Shown piece after piece: positions 48,965 through 57,326 of a DNA stretch of 64,000 nucleotides. The notes below the pieces were generated by a model, which worked only from the letters and a program-made list of their open reading frames with translations, was not told where the DNA came from and ran no database searches. Origin of the DNA: Fortiea contorta PCC 7126 (GTDB lineage: Bacteria; Cyanobacteriota; Cyanobacteriia; Cyanobacteriales; Nostocaceae); the NCBI RefSeq assembly GCF_000332295.1, contig NZ_KB235930.1, positions 434,895 through 498,894 on the forward strand, read 5' to 3'. The position numbers and the translations under genes were made by a program. The first letter of the stretch is position 1, and each line of letters opens with the position of its first letter.

Positions 48965-49294
48965 TTAGTGTTTAGTACCAGCGATTAAAGTACCAGCAGA
49001 TTCAGACAATTGACCAATAATTGCGGTGTTGGATACGTCTGATTGAGCGTATGTGTTGGGTCCAATTGCAGTGTTTTCAAAAACAGTTGTAGACGCATTA
49101 CCGGAAACGTTTACACCACTGTTAAGAGCAGAGTTTACAGCCGCATTTTTGATCAAGCTGATGTTAACAGTGTATTGTTGCTTGATAGCGGTTACTAGAT
49201 TCACGTTCTTTCCACCAGTAACAGTACCAGATGTACCACCGATAACTGCAGAGCCTTCAACTGTTTCCAAAGTGTTCAAATCAAAGATAATCAT
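48965..49294 (-). CDS. Putative exported beta-repeat protein, duplicate B
   Basis: 109 residues from the ATG at 49294; AGGAG lies 8 bases upstream. Leader MIIFDLNTLETVEGSAVIGG ends in a double glycine at 19-20. The body is Asn/Ser/Ala/Val-rich with short alternating strands (NAAVNSALNSGVNVSGNAST, NTYAQSDVSNTAIIGQLSES), a pattern reminiscent of beta-solenoid or curlin-like proteins, though I see no true curlin repeat. It differs from the gene at 49436 only at TSG/TPS near residue 22 and at the C-terminus (TKH/TR). Confidence 0.75.
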   Translation of the reverse strand: MIIFDLNTLETVEGSAVIGGTSGTVTGGKNVNLVTAIKQQYTVNISLIKNAAVNSALNSGVNVSGNASTTVFENTAIGPNTYAQSDVSNTAIIGQLSESAGTLIAGTKH

Positions 49295-49351
49295 TGGTTT
49301 TCTCCTGAAAATTGGTAGTCGTTTTGGAATTTTTGTTCTGTTCAGTCTTTT

Positions 49352-49386
49352 TGAAAGCTTTGTTGTTGGAACAATCAAAGCTTTCA
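49352..49386. repeat. 11-bp stem hairpin between the duplicated genes
   Basis: TGAAAGCTTTG and CAAAGCTTTCA pair around a 13-nt loop. It corresponds to the hairpin at 48861, so the repeated unit is gene plus two hairpins. Confidence 0.55.
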
Positions 49387-49435
49387 GCATTTTTCTTAAT
49401 CGGATACCCTAGAATGGGTACCCAATATTTTTTTA

Positions 49436-49762
49436 CTATCTAGTACCAGCGATTAAAGTACCAGCAGATTCAGACAATTGACCAATAATTGCGGTGTTGG
49501 ATACGTCTGATTGAGCGTATGTGTTGGGTCCAATTGCAGTGTTTTCAAAAACAGTTGTAGACGCATTACCGGAAACGTTTACACCACTGTTAAGAGCAGA
49601 GTTTACAGCCGCATTTTTGATCAAGCTGATGTTAACAGTGTATTGTTGCTTGATAGCGGTTACTAGATTCACGTTCTTTCCACCAGTAACAGTACTAGGT
49701 GTTCCACCGATAACTGCAGAACCTTCAACTGTTTCCAAAGTGTTTAAATCAAAGATAATCAT
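49436..49762 (-). CDS. Putative exported beta-repeat protein, duplicate A
   Basis: 108 residues; AGGAG lies 8 bases before the ATG. Nearly identical to the gene at 48965 in both DNA and protein, so a recent or conversion-maintained duplication. Leader FDLNTLETVEGSAVIGG ends in a double glycine. It is the first gene of the small-protein array in transcription order, about 350 bp after the isomerase gene, and probably has its own promoter in that gap. Confidence 0.75.
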   Translation of the reverse strand: MIIFDLNTLETVEGSAVIGGTPSTVTGGKNVNLVTAIKQQYTVNISLIKNAAVNSALNSGVNVSGNASTTVFENTAIGPNTYAQSDVSNTAIIGQLSESAGTLIAGTR

Positions 49763-50115
49763 TGGTTTTCTCCTGAAAGTTAGTAGTCGTTTTTGGAATT
49801 TTTGTCGTGAGCAATTTGTTTTTTGCTCACATTCATAATGTAACTCATTTATTCAAAAAAAGGGTTTCTCTTCCAATTTTCTTTATAGTTAATATTTGAA
49901 AATAAACCATTTTTTGTTAACAATTAATATTTAACATTGCACGTGAAAAACTGGACAATAATATATTTATTGCCCAGAATTAGTTATATATATTTAACCC
50001 AAAACTTGAATTAATAATTTAGATAATTATTCAAAATTTTGTAGCACTTTTTATATAAAAATGCTCACATTTAATCAATGATTGAATTGAAAATACAGAG
50101 TACTCAATCACAGAT
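49763..50115. other. AT-rich spacer upstream of the small-protein array
   Basis: 353 bp, strongly AT-rich, with no coding region or strong hairpin. It probably carries the promoter for the array on the minus strand, but I cannot pick out -35/-10 boxes with confidence. Confidence 0.4.
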
Positions 50116-50898
50116 TTATGCCTGCTGGGGCAATTCTTCTGGAGGCGATAAATGATTATCTGAGTTGAGTTTAACAGCGATCGTTACATTAGTAATCTGC
50201 TGTTTTAGCCAACTTAAAAACAGTTCTGTAACAATATTTTGCTGTAAAAAATTATTTAATTCAGGTTGAATAATTTCCTCAACCCAAATCAAATGTACCC
50301 CCTTAGGAGTGGTAATTGGTTTAAGAACATTTGGCGGGGAAGCTGCAAATACTGCTGCTGCAATTTCTGGACGAAAAGCTTTGCGGTATTGAACTCCTTG
50401 ATAACCATAAGTACGACGAAGTTCAATGTCTTGGATGTAGATACGGGCGATTTGTGTAAAACTGGTTTCGCTTTCTTCTAAAGCATAAAAAAGCTCTAAA
50501 GCCAAATCTCTATCGGCGAAAATCACCTCATAGGTGACAGCAGCTACATAATCTAGTTGGTGTTGATAAAAATATTTTTCGACTTGCTCAGAAAATAAGT
50601 GATTTGCTAATTTCCGCGAAAGTACATTGTGGCGGACTAATTCTTCAAAATCATCAACAGAAAGATGGTACTTTTCTAACCATGTCCACGTGTCTTTAGC
50701 TTTGACAAGTTTCTTGGCTAGCCGTAAATTATTTCCTTCTTCCTGCAATTCTTCTGGGCTAATTGTAATGCCTAATTCTTCCGCTGCGGCAATAATGATG
50801 CTTTGTGATGCTATGGACTCTACTACGTCGGGTATTTGACAAGAGAGTTTGAGGCTACGAATAATGTCTGATTCAGAAATCGTCAGATATTCGGGCAT
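50116..50898 (-). CDS. Parvulin-like (SurA-type) peptidylprolyl isomerase
   Basis: 260 residues; GGAGGG lies 9 bases before the ATG. The N-terminal ~120 residues are the helical SurA-like chaperone part (SQSIIIAAAEELGITISPEE, WLEKYHLSVDDFEELVRHN). The C-terminal part (about 135-225) fits a divergent rotamase domain, with IARIYIQD, YRKAFRPEIAAAVFAASP and ITTPKGVHLIWVEEI. No signal peptide, so it probably works in the cytoplasm on export substrates. Similar genes accompany C39/HlyD bacteriocin-type exporters in cyanobacteria, as here. Confidence 0.82.
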   Translation of the reverse strand: MPEYLTISESDIIRSLKLSCQIPDVVESIASQSIIIAAAEELGITISPEELQEEGNNLRLAKKLVKAKDTWTWLEKYHLSVDDFEELVRHNVLSRKLANHLFSEQVEKYFYQHQLDYVAAVTYEVIFADRDLALELFYALEESETSFTQIARIYIQDIELRRTYGYQGVQYRKAFRPEIAAAVFAASPPNVLKPITTPKGVHLIWVEEIIQPELNNFLQQNIVTELFLSWLKQQITNVTIAVKLNSDNHLSPPEELPQQA

Positions 50899-51024
50899 GA
50901 TGGAATCCCTCCATACATTGCTTTTGGTCTAGCTTTTAGATTCAGATGAAGTCTTACTGCTCAACTTCTCATTAAAACCCGACTTTCCGGTAGAGTCTAG
51001 GTCACTTTGGTGGTAACAATGGTT

Positions 51025-51222
51025 CTATATTGATGCAGATATAGATGATAGTTCCTTATCTATTCTTTCTGCTAATTTATAAGCCATTGAAGGGGGATTG
51101 CGGTAATTGCTAGCGGTTTTTCTAAACGCCCACCGTCTAGCTTCCACTTCAGAAACGCCAAATTCCATTGCTAAATCACGGTAAGACCAGCCGTGTTTTC
51201 TCATTAGGTCAATTGGATGCAT
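51025..51222 (-). CDS. Small helix-turn-helix protein
   Basis: 65 residues; AGGAG lies 7 bases before the ATG. The centre WSYRDLAMEFGVSEVEARRW is a plausible helix-turn-helix, followed by a basic segment (RKTASNYRNPP) and a C-terminal helix. It lies between the HlyD and isomerase genes in the same direction and may regulate the export locus. No named family recognised. Confidence 0.6.
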   Translation of the reverse strand: MHPIDLMRKHGWSYRDLAMEFGVSEVEARRWAFRKTASNYRNPPSMAYKLAERIDKELSSISASI

Positions 51223-51287
51223 AAGCTTGCTCCTGATGTCAATATCTATGTGTGTGATGTTGGGGATATATCAAATATTGCCTGTGA

Positions 51288-52823
51288 TTAAAGTTCTAAA
51301 CCGCCTTTTTGCAGCTTTTTAAATGGGTCTAAAATGAAGTCAATTACTCGGCGCTGACGGACAATTACTTCTGCATTTGCGGTTTGACCTGCAGTTAAAG
51401 CAATGCGTTTATTGCCATTTTCAACATACTGCTGATCTAAAGCAATTTCTAACTCAAAATTGTTAATACTTCCTTGAGGAGTTTGACTAACTTTAGAATC
51501 AGGAGAAACCCATATAACTTTGCCAGACACGATGCCATACTCTTGAAATGGATAAGCATCAAACTTAATTTTGACAGGCATACCAACTTTTAAAAAGCCG
51601 CTATCTTGACTAGGAATTTCTGCTTTGAGAATAAAGCTAGCATTTTTAGGCGCAATTTGAGCAATGCGTTGACCTGACTGGACTACTGCGCCTGGTTTAG
51701 TGACTGGTAATTCAAAAATTATTCCATCTATCGGTGCGCGGACTATTCGTTGCTGCAATTGCAGTTTTACTGATGTGATTTGGCTTCTAGTTTGAGTAAT
51801 TTCTGATTGCAATGTGGAAATTTGTGTTTGTAATTCTTTAAGTTGTTCTTGACTTTTCATTACTGCTAACTTTCCGGCTTGCATAGCAGTTTGAGAGTTA
51901 CTTTCCGCTTCTTGTAATTGCAGTTTTGCTTGTTGGATATCAGACTCTAACTGATTCATTGTGGCTTGATAGCGGTTTTGTTCTTCAGTTAGACGAAATT
52001 CGGTTTGTTTGATATCTGATTGAGCTTTTTCATAAATTCGTTGACTTTCTTGTTGTTCTTTTTTGAGTTGGTCAACTTGAGTTGCAGAAACTGCACCATC
52101 TTTAATCAATTGGCTAAAGCGCTCTACTTGTCTGGAATCGATAGTTAAGCGACCTTTGGCTGATTTTGCGTCATTGCGAGTGGTTTGTATCTGTTGTTGG
52201 ACTTGATTAACTAGTGCTAGTTTTTCTAACTTTTGTAAGTTATAAATGCTTTGTTTGGCGTCTAGGTTTTGTTTTGCTTGATTGACTTGGGCGAGTTTTT
52301 CTAATTCTTGGGATTGATTTTGTTGTTGCAAAACTTCAATAGATAGCATAAGTTGGGTTTTGAGTAATTCTGCTTGCGATCGCTGAGTTTGTAATCCTGC
52401 TAATTTTGTCTGTGCTTGTTGTAGTTCTGTCTGCAGAATATCCGATTCTAATTCCAACAAAATCTGTCCACTTCTAACGCTGTCACCTTCTTTGACTTTA
52501 ACTGCTTTCACACTCCCACTGACTTGAGAATCCAATTTTTGGGTCGCACCTTGCGGTTCTACGCGCCCTCTAGCAGTTCCAGTTTCATCTACTTTTGAAA
52601 GTGTCGCCCAAGGTAAACCAACAACTACGAAACCTATCAAAACATACAATAATCCCCGTGTCCAAAGTTGCGGTAGAGCGTCTAGTAATTCTTCTGTACC
52701 ATAAAATAATTCTGAGGATGACTCTTTTTGATTTTCTTTCTCTACTATCGGTTCTTGTTCATGTCTATAGTTTGGCTGTTCTGGAGTCAGCCTAGATGAG
52801 TTATTAGTTGATGGATATGGCAT
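51288..52823 (-). CDS. HlyD-family membrane fusion (adaptor) protein
   Basis: 511 residues. A cytoplasmic tail of ~55 residues precedes one membrane helix (LLYVLIGFVVVGLPWATLS, about 57-77). The first half of a lipoyl/barrel-sandwich domain follows (LDSQVSGSVKAVKVKEGDSV), then a long coiled coil (about 125-355, Gln/Leu/Glu-rich), the second lipoyl half (RIVRAPIDGIIFELPVTKPG) and a beta-barrel domain to the end. It bridges the ABC exporter to an outer-membrane channel (TolC-like, not in this window). It starts about 108 bp after the exporter gene and is clearly its partner. Confidence 0.93.
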   Translation of the reverse strand: MPYPSTNNSSRLTPEQPNYRHEQEPIVEKENQKESSSELFYGTEELLDALPQLWTRGLLYVLIGFVVVGLPWATLSKVDETGTARGRVEPQGATQKLDSQVSGSVKAVKVKEGDSVRSGQILLELESDILQTELQQAQTKLAGLQTQRSQAELLKTQLMLSIEVLQQQNQSQELEKLAQVNQAKQNLDAKQSIYNLQKLEKLALVNQVQQQIQTTRNDAKSAKGRLTIDSRQVERFSQLIKDGAVSATQVDQLKKEQQESQRIYEKAQSDIKQTEFRLTEEQNRYQATMNQLESDIQQAKLQLQEAESNSQTAMQAGKLAVMKSQEQLKELQTQISTLQSEITQTRSQITSVKLQLQQRIVRAPIDGIIFELPVTKPGAVVQSGQRIAQIAPKNASFILKAEIPSQDSGFLKVGMPVKIKFDAYPFQEYGIVSGKVIWVSPDSKVSQTPQGSINNFELEIALDQQYVENGNKRIALTAGQTANAEVIVRQRRVIDFILDPFKKLQKGGLEL

Positions 52824-52931
52824 GAATTTTTCCTGACATAGATGTGTGTGGAGAAATTTCTGGAGAGAGTTGCGCTAAATTCTTATTTTTTTAGCGCTAA
52901 GGTATGGGGAGGTTTTTGACAGAATTGTTCT

Positions 52932-55900
52932 TTAAGTGGTTTGAGCTAATTGTTGTTGATTGAGGTAGTAGTAATGACCTTTTTTAGCGATTAATTGCTC
53001 ATGAGTACCACTTTCTACTAATACTCCCCGGTCTAAAACGAGAATCAAGTCAGCATTACGGACGGTGGAGAGACGATGGGCGATGATGACGCTGGTACGT
53101 CCTTGGAGGATGGTTTTCAAGTTGTTTTGAATAATCCTTTCTGATTCTGAATCTAGGTGACTTGTGGCTTCATCGAATAGGAGTAGTCGGGGGTTTCCTA
53201 ATAAAGCACGGGCGATCGCTAAACGTTGGCGTTGTCCACCGGAAAGCATTCCTCCTCCTTCGCCAATCTGAGATTCATAACCCATTGGCAGTTTTTGGAT
53301 AAATTCATCAGCACCAGCGAATTTAGCTGCTTGAATGATGTCTTCTAGGGGGGCTTGGGGATGAGCGATCGCTATATTTTCTCGAATTGTTCCCCCGAAT
53401 AAAAAGGTATCTTGGTCAACCACTCCAACTTGAGAACGCAGGGACTGTAAGGCAATATTGGTAATTTCTTGACCATCAATCAAAACTTTACCATCTGTGG
53501 GCGGATACAATCCTAAAATCAATTTGCTGAGGGTGGTTTTTCCGGAGCCACTACGTCCTACTACTGCTACCATTTGTTCTGGTTTAATTTGAAATTTGAG
53601 ATTTTCTAAAATGTTATTCTCACTTTCTGGATGATAGCGGAAGGTGACGTTCTCAAAGCAAATATGACCGCGTAGTTTTCCTAAAGATTTACGGGGTTTA
53701 TTTTGTAAATCTTCTTCTGGTTCTGCTTCTAAAACATCATTAATTCGTTCGGTGGAAATTACTATTTCTTGTAGTTGATTCCACAGTTGAGAAAGTCTTT
53801 GAAAGGGACTCAATACGTTTCCAACTAACATATTAAAAGCGACTAATTGTCCAATGGTAAGTTCTCCTTGAATTACTTGTGTAGCGCCGAACCACAGCAA
53901 GGCGGTATTCACAAAGGTTTGAATTACACCACTAATAATTTGCAGGTTGTTACTAATTAACTGTGCGTTAAAGCTTTTTTTCACTAAATCATTTAATAGT
54001 TCTTCCCAACGCCAGCGTACTGTTTGTTCAATAGCTAAAGAACGAACGGTGCGGATACCGGTGAGGGACTCGATTAGGTAACTATTTTCTTGAGCACCGG
54101 CGTTAAATATCTCTCTGGATATGCGGCGTAAGATGCTGGTGCTAGCTAGGGCGAGGATAAAGAATGGCGGTACTGTACACAGCACAAATATGGCCATGCG
54201 CCAGCTATAGGAGAACATTAAGGCTAGATAAACTACTAGTGTGAGTAAATCCAGCAGGATGGAAAGGGTTTGTCCGGTGAGGAAACTCTGAATTTTTTGG
54301 GTTTCTTGGATGCGAGAGACGATATCACCGACATAGCGGGACTCGAAGTAGGAAAGAGGTAAGCGTAGGGTGTGCTTGATGAAACCTACGAGTAGAGAAA
54401 GGCTGATGCGGTTGGCTGTATGGGCTAGGAGGTATTGTCGTACGCCGTTCATGGCGATGCTAAAGATACCGAAGACAATCATCCCAATACCGACGGCGTT
54501 GAGTGTGGGAATGCTGCGTTGGACGAGTACTCTATCAAGTAACAATTGGGTGAATACTGGTGTGACGAGTCCAAACATTTGAATCAGTATGGAAGCGATG
54601 AAGATTTCGCCGAGTACTCGATAGTGGGGTTTGACTAACTGGAAAAATTTCCAAAAGCTAGGGGTTTCGTCTTTGGTGTTTTTTAATAAGGCTGTGGGTT
54701 CGAGTAGGAGGGCGTAACCGCTCCATTTGGCATTAAATTCGCTTTTTGTCAAGCTACGTTGTCCGATGGCTGGATCGCAGACAATGACGCGGTTTTTGGT
54801 GATTTCGTAGACGACGATAAAGTGTTTTCCTTCCCAGTGGGCGATCGCTGGTAGGGGTTGTTCGGCTAATTTATCGAGGGTGGCTTTGACGGGACGACTA
54901 GCAAAGCCTAGGCTTTCGGCGACGGTGGCTAGGGCTTTTAATGAGGCGCCACTGCGGTTGACGTTGGTCATTTCCCGTAGGCGGTTAACACTGAGGTGTT
55001 TGTCCCAATATTTACCAATCATCACTAAGCAAGCACAGCCACAATCAGCGGCGCTTTGTTGGGCGTAGAAGGGGTAATTTTTGTGAAGGCGTCCCCACCA
55101 TTGCTGGATGCGGGTTTTGGGGCTGGGAAAGTACGGCTGGGGTTTTTTCGACTGGGGTCTGGATAGTGGTTGTTGGGGGAAGGGAATGACGCGGGATTTT
55201 GTCGGTTGGGGAATGATTTCTGTGGTGTCGAGTCCCCATTTTCCTAGTTCTGGACAGTATTCTAGGGCTGTTTCCCAGTTGGATTGTTTGAGTATATGTA
55301 TAGCGGCTGGTTGTATAACTTGCCAAGTTCCTGGTTGTGGTTGAGTGAGGATGTTTCCTGGTGTTAATCGCTGTCCATCACGGTGTTGTAATTCACCTGT
55401 TTGCAAGATTAATAGTTGAGTATTTTGGATGATTTGTGGGGCGATCGCACCTGGGGCTAAATCGTGTTTTTCAAATAAGGATAAAGCTTTGAAGGTTTGT
55501 TCTATTGATGATGTTTGAGTGAGATTTTGGGAGTTTTGCCGACATTGTATGAGTAGTTCCCAATGTTCTGCACGGGCTTGGAGTTTTTGTTCAATTTGAG
55601 GAGATTCTGCTAGCAATTCTTCTAATATTTCTCGTGGTAAATATCCCAGTTTTAAATTAGCTGTTGATCTGGCTGCGTAGGGGGTGAAGTTGGTTTGGGG
55701 AAATAATGTGGCTTCGCCAAAAATTGATCCTGGGGATAAGGTGGTAATCAGGTTCTCGGTGCTGTCTAATATCCGGACTTTGCCTGCGAGAATAATATAT
55801 ATACCTGGGTTAGTTTGGGTTGATTGCCAAAATTGTCTTGTTGCTGGTGGCTCAATTATAGACATCATTGACAGACAATTTTGTAAGGCTTTTAGTGAAA

Positions 55901-55967
55901 TTTTTTCTCCCCAAATCTGCATCAGCATTTGTGCATGATTTTGCAGTGAAATATTGTTTATCAGCAT
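52932..55967 (-). CDS. C39-peptidase ABC exporter with N-terminal cyclic-nucleotide-binding domain (HetC-like)
   Basis: 1011 residues. Residues ~25-145 are a cNMP-binding fold (PGIYIILAGKVRILDS, GSIFGEATLF). A linker follows, then a C39 peptidase (about 295-430) with catalytic Cys in QQSAADCGCACLVMIG, His in HWEGKHFIVVYE and Asp in CDPAIGQ. The ABC membrane domain (about 450-735) follows, then the nucleotide-binding domain: Walker A GRSGSGKTT, signature LSGGQRQR, Walker B LLLFDEATSHLD. C39 domains cut after double-glycine leaders during export, which matches the array genes and the Nif11 leader. HetC of Anabaena shares this layout, but its partner hetP is absent. Confidence 0.95.
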   Translation of the reverse strand: MLINNISLQNHAQMLMQIWGEKISLKALQNCLSMMSIIEPPATRQFWQSTQTNPGIYIILAGKVRILDSTENLITTLSPGSIFGEATLFPQTNFTPYAARSTANLKLGYLPREILEELLAESPQIEQKLQARAEHWELLIQCRQNSQNLTQTSSIEQTFKALSLFEKHDLAPGAIAPQIIQNTQLLILQTGELQHRDGQRLTPGNILTQPQPGTWQVIQPAAIHILKQSNWETALEYCPELGKWGLDTTEIIPQPTKSRVIPFPQQPLSRPQSKKPQPYFPSPKTRIQQWWGRLHKNYPFYAQQSAADCGCACLVMIGKYWDKHLSVNRLREMTNVNRSGASLKALATVAESLGFASRPVKATLDKLAEQPLPAIAHWEGKHFIVVYEITKNRVIVCDPAIGQRSLTKSEFNAKWSGYALLLEPTALLKNTKDETPSFWKFFQLVKPHYRVLGEIFIASILIQMFGLVTPVFTQLLLDRVLVQRSIPTLNAVGIGMIVFGIFSIAMNGVRQYLLAHTANRISLSLLVGFIKHTLRLPLSYFESRYVGDIVSRIQETQKIQSFLTGQTLSILLDLLTLVVYLALMFSYSWRMAIFVLCTVPPFFILALASTSILRRISREIFNAGAQENSYLIESLTGIRTVRSLAIEQTVRWRWEELLNDLVKKSFNAQLISNNLQIISGVIQTFVNTALLWFGATQVIQGELTIGQLVAFNMLVGNVLSPFQRLSQLWNQLQEIVISTERINDVLEAEPEEDLQNKPRKSLGKLRGHICFENVTFRYHPESENNILENLKFQIKPEQMVAVVGRSGSGKTTLSKLILGLYPPTDGKVLIDGQEITNIALQSLRSQVGVVDQDTFLFGGTIRENIAIAHPQAPLEDIIQAAKFAGADEFIQKLPMGYESQIGEGGGMLSGGQRQRLAIARALLGNPRLLLFDEATSHLDSESERIIQNNLKTILQGRTSVIIAHRLSTVRNADLILVLDRGVLVESGTHEQLIAKKGHYYYLNQQQLAQTT

Positions 55968-57326
55968 GAATTTTTCTCCCCTTTTTAATAAACTGTTTTC
56001 TGGGAATTGGCAAGATATTGCTTGCTATTTATGCTTTGGTTTTTGTTTTGATTAAATTGCCAATTGCAGCTTTTTTGAATTGATTACCAAAGCAGATATC
56101 TCCTCACCTCACACCAATTTCATTGATGAATATCACAAACCTTTTGCTAGAGGAGTTGCACTATAGCTTTGAGTTCTATTTTTGTAGCGATCGCTACCCC
56201 CATTCTCTCACTTCCCAGCCCGCAATCTCTGCTGATGGCTCTGGATGATGATTTTGACGTTGATCTTGGGTGGGTGGCGGAAATTGGCGCAAAAGCATAA
56301 TTTTAGACAATTTTTGCGCTCTAAAAGAGTTGTTTTTACTGACTTGTTGTGACATGATGATCTGCAGTTGTAATCAACTGTGAATTGTGGACAAGTAAGT
56401 TAACAGCAGTTGTGACGGAAAGCCTGGCAGCAAAAACTCACAACTCGAAGGCTACATAGCCAGATCAGGTTAATTAATTTGTTGATGCGGTTTGCAAAGA
56501 TTACACTCCAGTCTGTTTTCTCTCAAGCTTTAGCCAGCTTGGGGGATACATTCTGGTAAGTCGCAATCTCAGGAAATACTGAAGTAAATACAGCAGAGTT
56601 CAACTTAGCAAACAGAGATTGCTTTGAGGTTTAGGGAAAAGTGCTGTAAGTTAACAATGGCGACCGCATAACGACCAAATATTAACTGCATACTTACTTA
56701 ATTTGTGTAAAAATTAAGTGAGTACTCACTATTTCTGGCATAGAAAATTAAAAAAATCTGCATATTGTATCTGGTTATACGGTTCTTATTTTTCCACACT
56801 AAATCTTATTACACAAGCCACCATTAAGTACAGAAACTTCACTGAATCTTATACTGCTTCTAAATGTCTTTTTTCACAGATGCAACCAGAAAACAGTACT
56901 TTCAGTATGTAATTTAAATTACTCTTCACAGAGTTTTTTTTTAATGTGGAAAATTCACTAAATTCTAGATAGGTATACTGACAAATAAAATCTGATTTTC
57001 AAGGATTTAAATCAAATTATTTTTTTCAGCGAATAAATATTTTATACAAAATAATACTAATTGTTTTGCTCTACCCACTTTAAATTACTTAAGTGATTCG
57101 TGACTATATTTGTATATATTTTCGATTAATATTTCTTATGATTTAGTTGCGAACAGACTGATATGTCCTCAGAAATTAAACATTAATGTGAAAGTTTGAA
57201 CAAATTACGCAAAGTTGTGACTAGAATCACCGATATATTGACAACAATATGAGAAGATATACAACTCATACAAGTAGCCTGCCGCAGTCCTGTGCTACTA
57301 GCAGCAAAAAATTCGCAGTTAATAGT
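55968..57326. other. 1.36-kb region upstream of the exporter operon
   Basis: Apart from the small gene at 56194-56355 nothing convincing is coded. 55968-56190 is the exporter upstream region. 56400-56700 has ordinary composition with a short inverted repeat CAAGCT...AGCTTG at 56524-56541. 56700-57250 is very AT-rich. No tRNA, transposase remnant or strong terminator is seen. Confidence 0.5.
56194..56355 (-). CDS. Candidate small protein (53 residues)
   Basis: ATG at 56355, TAG at 56194-56196. The N-terminal half is basic and helical-looking (MSQQVSKNNSFRAQKLSKIM); the C-terminal half is Pro/Gln/His-rich and ends AEIAGWEVREWG. It is oriented like the exporter, 226 bp upstream of it. The ribosome-binding site is weak. 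Composition is unlike the surrounding AT-rich DNA, which supports coding. It might be a small exported peptide, but there is no double glycine. Confidence 0.4.
   Translation of the reverse strand: MSQQVSKNNSFRAQKLSKIMLLRQFPPPTQDQRQNHHPEPSAEIAGWEVREWG

Noticed and set aside
52932-55967. Naming the exporter HetC
   Set aside because: The domain order matches, but hetP is not adjacent, and C39 exporters beside cargo genes are common in cyanobacteria; architecture alone does not prove orthology.
56718-56912. Plus-strand frame of 64 codons upstream of the exporter
   Set aside because: Non-ATG start, AT-rich DNA, no ribosome-binding site and no recognisable sequence.
22026-57326. NtcA boxes (GTA-N8-TAC) in the long upstream regions
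   Set aside because: Candidates checked by eye had wrong spacing (12-13 bases), and I found none properly placed before a -10 box.
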